Below, one piece after another: positions 1-4,425 of a stretch of 6,322 bases of DNA. Source of the DNA: Silvimonas sp. (GTDB lineage Bacteria > Pseudomonadota > Gammaproteobacteria > Burkholderiales > Chitinibacteraceae). Below the pieces are notes generated by a model. It saw only the letters and a program-made list of their open reading frames with translations, searched no databases and was not told the DNA's origin. The DNA is taken from positions 1-6,322 of the forward strand of contig JASLES010000074.1 in NCBI GenBank assembly GCA_030151005.1, in the 5' to 3' direction. Within the stretch, counting starts at the first letter, position 1. The number at the start of each line of letters is the position of its first letter. The translations under genes were made by a program, and so were the position numbers.

Positions 1-474
1 AATATTGAGGTCATCTGGCAGGCAGGGCGCACTACGCCCTGCCTGCTGGCGTTTGCGGGTGCGCTGGCGCTGATTTGCACGGCGTGCTTGCCGTGGCCCT
101 GGTTCATGCCTGCCATGGCGGTGCTACTGGTCTGGCTTGGCTGGACGATCTATAGACTGCGTCAGCACGCTGCGTATGGCGTGCTCAGGCTGGGGGCAGA
201 TCATCAACTGCGGGTGCAGTGGGGCACGGGGCCGCTAGAACGGGCGCAGTTGCTGGCGTCTTCTCTGGTTTGCGCCCATTTGATTGTGCTGCATTTGCGA
301 GTAGGGGAGCGCCGCCGCTGGCGCGCCCTGGTGTTGTGGCCGGATAGCATGAGCGCTACGGATTTTCGCCAGTTGAGCGCCGCCTTGCGTTGGGGGGCGG
401 CTGGTCAGCTGAACAAGACCAGCAAGCGCGCAGGATCGTCAGGGTCTGCCAGCACCCGTACCGGCATGTCATAA
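1..474 (+). CDS. YgfX-family small inner-membrane protein (5' partial)
   Basis: The reading frame is open from the first base, so the start codon lies outside the window; 157 residues are visible. Two hydrophobic segments in close succession (about residues 11-30 and 31-51) form a membrane hairpin, followed by a basic stretch and a soluble domain. That domain ends in the motif LVLWPDSMSATDFRQL (about residues 110-125) and then ALRW. The hairpin plus a PDS...DFR-L...LRW ending is the pattern of the YgfX family (E. coli YgfX/CptA, about 135 aa, encoded beside SdhE). Aligned by eye with E. coli YgfX, only a few N-terminal residues are missing. The roughly 25 residues after LRW are Ser/Thr/Gly-rich and lie mostly in the overlap with the opposing ATPase gene, so they may be a lineage-specific extension. 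The family role is debated (a proposed toxin acting on FtsZ/MreB, or a partner of the SdhE flavinylation factor); nothing here decides it. Confidence 0.7.
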   Translation, partial: NIEVIWQAGRTTPCLLAFAGALALICTACLPWPWFMPAMAVLLVWLGWTIYRLRQHAAYGVLRLGADHQLRVQWGTGPLERAQLLASSLVCAHLIVLHLRVGERRRWRALVLWPDSMSATDFRQLSAALRWGAAGQLNKTSKRAGSSGSASTRTGMS

Positions 475-1190
475 ACAGTGTGCAAGGTCTCTCGCCGGAG
501 TACGTCTTGCGGCTTGCCTTCGGCGACGGTGCGGCCTTGTTTGAGCAGTAACACCCGATCACACCAGCGCGCCGCCAGATTCACATCATGCAATACCACC
601 AGCACGGCAATCTGTTGTTGTCGGGCCAGGGCGCATACCGCCGCCAATACGCCATGCTGATGACGTGGATCGAGGCTGGCGGTGGGTTCATCGAGCAGCA
701 GCGCCGCTTTGCCATGGCTTTGGCAGGTCGCCAGCGTCTGCACGAGGACACGGGCAAACTGCACGCGTTGCTGTTCACCCCCAGACAAACCGGCGTAGTG
801 GCGTGGCGCCAGGTCTGCCGCATCAGCCTGGGTCAGCGCGGCGTTGACCAGCGCTTGCACCTGGGCGGCGGTAAGCTCATCAAACGGGTATGCGCCCATG
901 GCGACGACTTCTGGCACCGGCAAATCAAACTCCAGCACCGAGGTTTGCGGTAACAGGGCTCGCAAGCGCGCCAGTTGTCGTTGCCGCGCGTGGCTCACGG
1001 CCTGGTCACCCAAGGTGATGTTGCCCTGACTGATGGGCAGATCGCCGGCGACGGCCGCCAGCAGCGATGACTTGCCGGCACCGTTGGCGCCCAATACCCC
1101 GACCACCTCGCCCGGGGCAACATGGAGCGAGACATCCGCTAACACCGTGCGACCTTCGCGGACGCAAATCAGATTGTCGATCCGGATCAT
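405..1190 (-). CDS. hmuV: Haem/iron ABC importer ATP-binding protein (HmuV-like)
   Basis: This 261-aa protein is the cytoplasmic ATPase that powers import through the FecCD-type permease encoded just upstream. The ABC elements occur in order: Walker A GANGAGKS (34-41), Q-loop Gln82 in LLPQTSVLEF, signature LSGGEQQR (135-142), Walker B ALLLDEP (163-169), D-loop SLD (172-174) and H-loop His201 in VLHDVNLAAR. The LPQxS...EVVAMGAYP section and the LSGGEQQRVQFARVL...HQHGVL pattern resemble HmuV haem importers more than general FecE/BtuD ATPases, but ferric siderophore or cobalamin remains possible. The frame stays open upstream of the chosen ATG, but that part lies inside the permease gene. ATG 1190 is preferred because it overlaps the permease stop as ATGA, has GGAG six bases upstream, and gives the normal family length and N-terminus (MIRIDNL). 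The last 70 bp overlap the 3' end of the opposing YgfX-like gene. Confidence 0.88.
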   Translation of the reverse strand: MIRIDNLICVREGRTVLADVSLHVAPGEVVGVLGANGAGKSSLLAAVAGDLPISQGNITLGDQAVSHARQRQLARLRALLPQTSVLEFDLPVPEVVAMGAYPFDELTAAQVQALVNAALTQADAADLAPRHYAGLSGGEQQRVQFARVLVQTLATCQSHGKAALLLDEPTASLDPRHQHGVLAAVCALARQQQIAVLVVLHDVNLAARWCDRVLLLKQGRTVAEGKPQDVLRRETLHTVYDMPVRVLADPDDPARLLVLFS

Positions 1191-2218
1191 GCGCGGCTCC
1201 AGCGCACCAGCAGCCATAGAAAAAACGGGCCACCTGCCAGGCTGGTGACGATGCCAACCGGGATTTCTGCCGGGATTGCCAGCGTACGGGCCGCCCAATC
1301 GGCCAGCACCAGCGCAATAGCTCCGGCTAGCCAGGAGGCCGGCAACAGCAATTGGTGTCGCGCCCCAAGGGTTAGCCGCACGATATGCGGCACCACCAGC
1401 CCCACAAAAGCGATCGTGCCGCAGGCCGCAACCAGTGGCCCGACCAGCAAGGCCACCAGCACAATCAGTCGCCGTTGCAGCGCGTGAATGGCAAAACCCA
1501 GATGACCAGCCTCGCGTTCGCCTAGCAGTAGCGCGTTCAGGCCGCGCCATTCACGTAACAAAAGGGCGGACAAGATCAGTGTCCACGGTGCGAGGAAGGC
1601 CAGCAGCGGCCAGTTGCCGCCGGCCAGACTGCCCAGATTCCAGAAGGTGAGGGACCGCAGTTGACTGTCTGTGGCCTGCCAGGTGCACAGCGCGGTCAGG
1701 CTGCCGCAGATGGCGTTTATGGCGACGCCCGCCAGCAACAAACCGGCCACGGCGCGGCTGCGGCGGCCAATCTGCCAAGCCGCGAACAAGGCCAGCAGGC
1801 TGCCGGCAAAAGCTGCCCCGGCCACCAGGCCAAAGGTGCTGGCGCCACAGACAATGGCGGCCACCGCGCCCAGCGCACCACCGGCCGAGATCCCCACCAG
1901 GCCTGGCTCTGCCAGCGGATTACGAAACAAGGCCTGCATGGCCGCACCGGCGACGGCAAGGCCAGCGCCACACAACGCGGCAAAGAGCACGCGCGGTAGT
2001 CGGACATCGCGCAGCACGCTTTGCCACAACTGCTCCTCTGGTGTGGTTGGCACGGCAAACAGAGCGCGCGGCAAGGCGGTCCACGGAATAGCGACAGCGC
2101 CACTGCTGCTGGCAGCCAGCAGCAGTACGACCAGCACGAGGGCCAGCAGCATGCACGGCACGACAATGGTCGGCTGGTGTAACGCCAAAATGGGTTTGGT
2201 ATTGGTCACGCTGCGCAT
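1187..2218 (-). CDS. hmuU: Haem/iron ABC importer permease, FecCD family (HmuU-like)
   Basis: This is a 343-aa polytopic inner-membrane permease, expected to work as a dimer with two copies of the downstream ATPase. Family landmarks are LRDVRLPRVL (69-78), the block AGAAMQALFRNP followed by LAEPGLVGISAGGALGA (90-118), WNLGSL (193-198), the cytoplasmic coupling region LLLGEREAGHLG (230-241), GTIAFVGLVVPHIVR (267-281) and IPVGIVTSLAGGPFF (319-333). Length and hydrophobic pattern fit the usual ten-helix FecCD/BtuC fold. The block RNPLAEPGLVGIS is the form usual in HmuU haem permeases, hence the call; siderophore or cobalamin transport is not excluded. ATG 2218 has no good Shine-Dalgarno sequence (GGGCAG lies too far upstream), but no better in-frame start is visible. 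It is first in the operon and its stop overlaps the ATPase start by 4 bp. No binding-protein gene of the matching class sits next to it within the window. Confidence 0.87.
   Translation of the reverse strand: MRSVTNTKPILALHQPTIVVPCMLLALVLVVLLLAASSSGAVAIPWTALPRALFAVPTTPEEQLWQSVLRDVRLPRVLFAALCGAGLAVAGAAMQALFRNPLAEPGLVGISAGGALGAVAAIVCGASTFGLVAGAAFAGSLLALFAAWQIGRRSRAVAGLLLAGVAINAICGSLTALCTWQATDSQLRSLTFWNLGSLAGGNWPLLAFLAPWTLILSALLLREWRGLNALLLGEREAGHLGFAIHALQRRLIVLVALLVGPLVAACGTIAFVGLVVPHIVRLTLGARHQLLLPASWLAGAIALVLADWAARTLAIPAEIPVGIVTSLAGGPFFLWLLVRWSRA
1197..1200 (-). promoter_or_regulatory. Ribosome binding site of the ATPase gene
   Basis: GGAG on the minus strand, six bases before ATG 1190 and inside the 3' end of the permease gene. 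Together with the ATGA stop/start overlap it fixes the ATPase start and points to translational coupling of the two genes. Confidence 0.75.
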
Positions 2219-2250
2219 GGTAAACGCAAATCTGCCCGGAAAGGCGGATA

Positions 2251-2289
2251 GATCAAGACGGTCGATGTCATCAGTATGCGGTGTTGATC
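2251..2289. repeat. Imperfect inverted repeat upstream of the importer operon
   Basis: The arms GATCAAGACGG (2251-2261) and CGGTGTTGATC (2279-2289) match at 9 of 11 positions as an inverted repeat with a 17-base centre. They fill most of the 80-bp leader between the terminator and the permease start, so this could be an operator or an mRNA stem. I found no recognisable Fur box here. A minus-strand TTGACG (2289-2294) overlaps the right arm and could be a -35, but no convincing -10 follows it. Confidence 0.35.
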
Positions 2290-2298
2290 GTCAAAAAT

Positions 2299-2328
2299 AA
2301 AAAATCCGGCGTGGTGGCCGGATTTTTT
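2299..2328. terminator. Bidirectional intrinsic terminator
   Basis: A 12-bp stem (2299-2310 paired with 2317-2328) has a G+C core TCCGGC/GCCGGA flanked by six A and six T, with a six-base loop. On the minus strand it follows the stop of the solute-binding protein gene by about 35 bases and ends in a T run, so it should terminate that transcript and separate it from the importer operon. The sequence would work on either strand, but no plus-strand gene reaches it. Confidence 0.85.
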
Positions 2329-2362
2329 GGGGATGCGATGCGTCGTTAGTTGAGCACAGACA

Positions 2363-3244
2363 TTAGTTGATCTTTTTCCAGTCTTGAGTGCGGCTATTGA
2401 AGAAACCAGACTCCCGATAAGCCTGTTCGATGATGCCCTTGGCGCGCAGTTTGGCGAGGCCTTTTTCCAGCGCATCATAGGTTTCTGCCCCGTGGGGCGC
2501 ATTGCGGCTGACAAACAGATGGCGGCTGCCAGCCAGGCCAACTTTCACGTCCGGGATCGGCACTAGCGTGTATTCGCCCAGTTTGAGCGACATATCCGCT
2601 GTCGGCTGGAACGGGGCCAGTAGCATGTCGGCGCGGCCTTTTTCTACCATGCCCACCATGGAATCCCAGCTTTGCGTTTGCAACAGCTGCTTGAGTTTGA
2701 GGTTTTCCAGCGTCGCCACGTCGGGTTTCCAGCTGTCGGCCACCACTGCGGTCAGGCCGCGCACGTCTTCCAGCGAGCGTGCTGCCAGTGCCTTCTTGTT
2801 GTCGGGCGAGGTATACAAGCCTGCTTCAAATTCGCCGGAGCGAATCAGGGGGGAGCTGATATAGACCTTGTCATCAATGGATTTGAGATCCACCTGCCAG
2901 GCGCTGTTGCCGCCCATGGTGGCATTGCCAGACAGGATCTCTTTCAGATAACGCGTGTAGGAGTCACTATTATTGTCGACCTTGACCAGTTTAACCGGGC
3001 GGGTGAGGCCGCCTTGCGCCAGCGCTTGCTGGACCAACACCAGTTCGACCACGTCCCGACGGGAGCCTTCACCGGCAAAATGGGTGAGGGTGAGCGGATT
3101 GCGTTTACCTACAAAGCGTTGATAGTCGTTGTAGACATCTTGCTGGGTCAGAATGGTAATGGGCTCGACGGCATGGGCCATACCAGAACCCAGGGTCAGG
3201 GCGGTCAGGGCGGCCAGAACAACACTGCGACGGGACATGGACAT
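2363..3244 (-). CDS. Periplasmic solute-binding protein, type 2 (SBP_bac_3-like), no adjacent permease
   Basis: This 293-aa secreted protein has the general pattern of type-2 periplasmic binding proteins. An N-terminal signal peptide (MSMSRRS, a hydrophobic run, then an AHA site after residue 25) precedes the mature protein at VEPITIL. Later landmarks are DNNSDSYTRYLKEILSGNA (90-108), a hinge-like part SLEDVRGLTAVVADSW (157-172), LLQTQSWDSMVGMVEKGRADMLL (187-209) and a C-terminal helix DALEKGLAKLRAKGIIEQAYRESGFF (257-282). The form KGRADMLLAP, and a second lobe opening with the SLEDVRG phrase, are typical of the amino-acid-type family. The frame extends to an upstream ATG at 3352, but ATG 3244 is chosen because AGGAG lies nine bases before it and the signal peptide then starts correctly. 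The ligand is unknown. It is not the natural partner of the neighbouring FecCD permease, which uses class III binding proteins, and a terminator separates them. Such stand-alone proteins may serve a distant transporter or a sensor. Confidence 0.8.
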   Translation of the reverse strand: MSMSRRSVVLAALTALTLGSGMAHAVEPITILTQQDVYNDYQRFVGKRNPLTLTHFAGEGSRRDVVELVLVQQALAQGGLTRPVKLVKVDNNSDSYTRYLKEILSGNATMGGNSAWQVDLKSIDDKVYISSPLIRSGEFEAGLYTSPDNKKALAARSLEDVRGLTAVVADSWKPDVATLENLKLKQLLQTQSWDSMVGMVEKGRADMLLAPFQPTADMSLKLGEYTLVPIPDVKVGLAGSRHLFVSRNAPHGAETYDALEKGLAKLRAKGIIEQAYRESGFFNSRTQDWKKIN

Positions 3245-3253
3245 GCGGGCGGG

Positions 3254-3258
3254 CTCCT
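3254..3258 (-). promoter_or_regulatory. Ribosome binding site deciding the start of the binding-protein gene
   Basis: AGGAG on the minus strand, nine bases before ATG 3244 and fifteen before the next in-frame ATG at 3238. It supports 3244 over both 3238 and the upstream ATG at 3352. Confidence 0.7.
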
Positions 3259-3320
3259 CTCTGTGTGATGGCCGCCCGTCCTGGCAGGCTGGCTCATTGA
3301 TCGCGCAACGGCAAGCGCTC

Positions 3321-3349
3321 ATCATGGCAAGCCTGTAAGAAAACGACAA
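3321..3349 (-). promoter_or_regulatory. Candidate sigma-70 promoter of the binding-protein gene
   Basis: On the minus strand, TTGTCG (3349-3344) and CATGAT (3326-3321) are separated by 17 bases, each matching four of six consensus positions. Transcription would begin near 3313, giving a leader of about 70 bases. It is the best match I found in the divergent region, but such matches arise by chance. Confidence 0.35.
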
Positions 3350-3422
3350 CAATCCTGCGCGCCCCTGGCGCGGATCAAACAGTCAGTGCTCTCTGACAAA
3401 ATGGTTTGTTTGGGGCGTGCTG

Positions 3423-3459
3423 ATAGGCTCGGGCTATCAGCCGCATGAACTTTCCCGAT
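3423..3459. promoter_or_regulatory. Candidate OxyR binding site upstream of ahpC
   Basis: The plus strand reads ATAG-N7-CTAT (3423-3437) then, after another 7 bases, ATGA-N7-CGAT (3445-3459). The known OxyR motif is four such quarter-sites, ATAG-N7-CTAT-N7-ATAG-N7-CTAT. The first pair is exact at the core bases and lies inside an 8-bp perfect inverted repeat (GCTGATAG/CTATCAGC, 3419-3441). The second pair keeps the spacing but matches only two of four and three of four bases. The site ends directly against the ahpC -35 element, the usual position for activation by OxyR. ahpC is a classical OxyR target, which supports the reading. Confidence 0.55.
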
Positions 3460-3488
3460 TTGACAGCTCGCGGCCCTGGCCCCATCCT
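3460..3488 (+). promoter_or_regulatory. Candidate ahpC promoter
   Basis: A perfect -35 TTGACA (3460-3465) is followed after 17 bases by a weak -10 CATCCT (3483-3488; three of six matches, keeping A2, T3 and T6). A weak -10 beside an activator site is usual for an inducible promoter. Transcription would start near 3495, about 33 bases before the ahpC start. Confidence 0.5.
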
Positions 3489-3515
3489 CAGCGGGTTCAC
3501 GCAACACTCTAATCT

Positions 3516-3521
3516 AAGGAG
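3516..3521 (+). promoter_or_regulatory. Strong ribosome binding site of ahpC
   Basis: AAGGAG lies six bases before ATG 3528. The near-ideal sequence and spacing fit a highly expressed gene and fix the start. Confidence 0.85.
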
Positions 3522-3527
3522 ATTCTC

Positions 3528-4130
3528 ATGGCCGTTCTCGTTGGCAAGGCAGCACCCGACTTCACCGCAGCCGCAGTGCTGGGCACAGGCGAAATCGTCG
3601 ATAGCTACAACCTGAAAGAAGCGACCAAGGGCAAGTACACCCTGGTGTTCTTCTACCCGCTGGACTTCACCTTTGTTTGCCCGTCCGAACTGATCGCGTT
3701 CGACCATCGCCTGAACGAATTCAAGTCCCGCAATGTGGAAGTGATCGGCGTGTCTATCGACAGCCAGTTCACTCACAATGCATGGCGTAACACCCCGGTC
3801 GACAAGGGCGGTATCGGCCCGGTTGGCTACACCCTGGTGGCCGACACCAAGCACGAAATCGCCAAGGCCTACGATGTAGAATCCGCTGACGGCGTAGCTT
3901 TCCGTGGCACGTTCCTGATCGACCGTGAAGGCGTTGTCCGTCACCAGTACGTCAACGACCTGCCGCTGGGCCGCAATGTGGACGAGTACATTCGTCTGGT
4001 TGATGCCCTGCAGTTCACTGAAGAACACGGCGAAGTTTGCCCGGCTGGCTGGAACAAGGGCCAGGCAGGTATGAAGGCTGACCCGAAGGGCGTGGCGGAT
4101 TATCTGGCTTCGCACGCAGCTTCGCTGTAA
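3528..4130 (+). CDS. ahpC: Peroxiredoxin AhpC, typical 2-Cys (Prx1/AhpC class)
   Basis: This 200-aa cytoplasmic peroxidase reduces hydrogen peroxide, organic hydroperoxides and, in many homologues, peroxynitrite, using a cysteine pair across a dimer. The peroxidatic cysteine is Cys51 in FYPLDFTFVCPSE, with the active-site pattern Pro44, Thr48, Cys51 and a conserved Arg126 in AFRGTF. The resolving cysteine is Cys171 in GEVCPAGW. GGIG (94-97) corresponds to the GGLG element, and a C-terminal DYL (191-193) to the YF element, of peroxiredoxins sensitive to over-oxidation. Length is normal for the Prx1/AhpC class. No AhpF reductase gene adjoins it, so the electron donor (thioredoxin system, AhpD-like protein or a distant AhpF) cannot be read here. 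The strong ribosome site and strongly biased codon use (mostly CTG, GGC, GAA) fit high expression. It is a single-gene unit with its own promoter, an OxyR-like box and a terminator. Confidence 0.95.
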   Translation: MAVLVGKAAPDFTAAAVLGTGEIVDSYNLKEATKGKYTLVFFYPLDFTFVCPSELIAFDHRLNEFKSRNVEVIGVSIDSQFTHNAWRNTPVDKGGIGPVGYTLVADTKHEIAKAYDVESADGVAFRGTFLIDREGVVRHQYVNDLPLGRNVDEYIRLVDALQFTEEHGEVCPAGWNKGQAGMKADPKGVADYLASHAASL

Positions 4131-4143
4131 CCGGACCGGTTAC
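4127..4143. repeat. Perfect 17-base palindrome over the ahpC stop codon
   Basis: GTAACCGG and CCGGTTAC flank a single central A, giving eight perfect base pairs around position 4135. The palindrome contains the TAA stop (4128-4130). As RNA it would form a six-pair stem with a five-base loop. It could be the first stem of the ahpC 3' UTR or a dimeric protein site. Confidence 0.6.
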
Positions 4144-4177
4144 GACATGCGGCGGTGGCTTTGCTGCCGTCGTCCAG

Positions 4178-4206
4178 GGCGCCGCATTGCGGCGCCTTTT
4201 TATTTT
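4178..4206 (+). terminator. Intrinsic terminator of ahpC
   Basis: An 8-bp perfect G+C stem, GGCGCCGC (4178-4185) with GCGGCGCC (4189-4196), has a three-base ATT loop and is followed by TTTTTATTTT. It lies about 48 bases after the ahpC stop and has the standard rho-independent form on the plus strand. Confidence 0.88.
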
Positions 4207-4243
4207 CCACAGTGCTGCCATGGCGTATTCCCCATCGTGACCC

Positions 4244-4272
4244 GGTCAGCATAAAAAACCGCCATGCTGACC
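4244..4272. repeat. 9-bp perfect inverted repeat with A/T tract in its loop
   Basis: GGTCAGCAT (4244-4252) and ATGCTGACC (4264-4272) pair perfectly around an 11-base centre of six A followed by CCGCC. It lies between the ahpC terminator and the end of the peroxidase gene, where I find no credible coding sequence. The T tract on the minus strand is in the loop, not after the stem, so it is not a standard terminator. Confidence 0.5.
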
Positions 4273-4275
4273 AGA

Positions 4276-4295
4276 ACGCAGTCATAGACCTGCGT
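4276..4295. repeat. Second short inverted repeat beside the first
   Basis: ACGCAG (4276-4281) and CTGCGT (4290-4295) pair around eight bases. In another register GTC and GAC (4281-4283, 4287-4289) extend the stem inward with one bulged base. Only three bases separate it from the 9-bp repeat. On the minus strand it would come first in any transcript reading out of the peroxidase gene. Confidence 0.4.
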
Positions 4296-4425
4296 GAATG
4301 CGGATCGCCCCCCCGGCAGACCCGCCCCGAATCACCTGAACCGGATACGACAGTTGCATTTGTGAGCATAGTGCCCGGGTCGTGATCCTGCCCGGCATTC
4401 TGTCAGGCGGATGAGCCGGCTGCGT

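Noticed and set aside
1191..1550. Upstream extension of the ATPase frame to 381 aa
   Set aside because: It lies inside the permease gene in another frame, looks like Arg/Gly/Ala-rich shadow sequence, and the ATG at 1190 has a ribosome site and the family N-terminus.
1671..2300. 209-aa plus-strand frame over the permease gene
   Set aside because: Low-complexity Ala/Arg/Ser composition expected from the complement of a hydrophobic protein; no start signal.
2219..3244. The binding protein as partner of the HmuUV-like importer in one operon
   Set aside because: A strong terminator separates them, and FecCD permeases use class III binding proteins, not the type-2 amino-acid-like fold seen here.
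2672..3268. 198-aa plus-strand frame over the binding-protein gene
   Set aside because: Shadow of a well-supported gene; no domain, signal or ribosome site.
2363..3352. Longer 329-aa start for the binding protein
   Set aside because: The extra 36 residues precede a complete signal peptide and include the ribosome site and the candidate promoter -10.
3375..4115. 246-aa open frame antisense to ahpC
   Set aside because: It is the complement of a strongly codon-biased gene, a common cause of long antisense frames. It has no ribosome site or recognisable family, and it runs through the ahpC promoter.
4155..4385. 76-aa frame in the gap after ahpC (and an 89-aa frame on the other strand)
   Set aside because: Each runs through the ahpC terminator or the inverted repeats, with no ribosome site and composition unlike the neighbouring genes.
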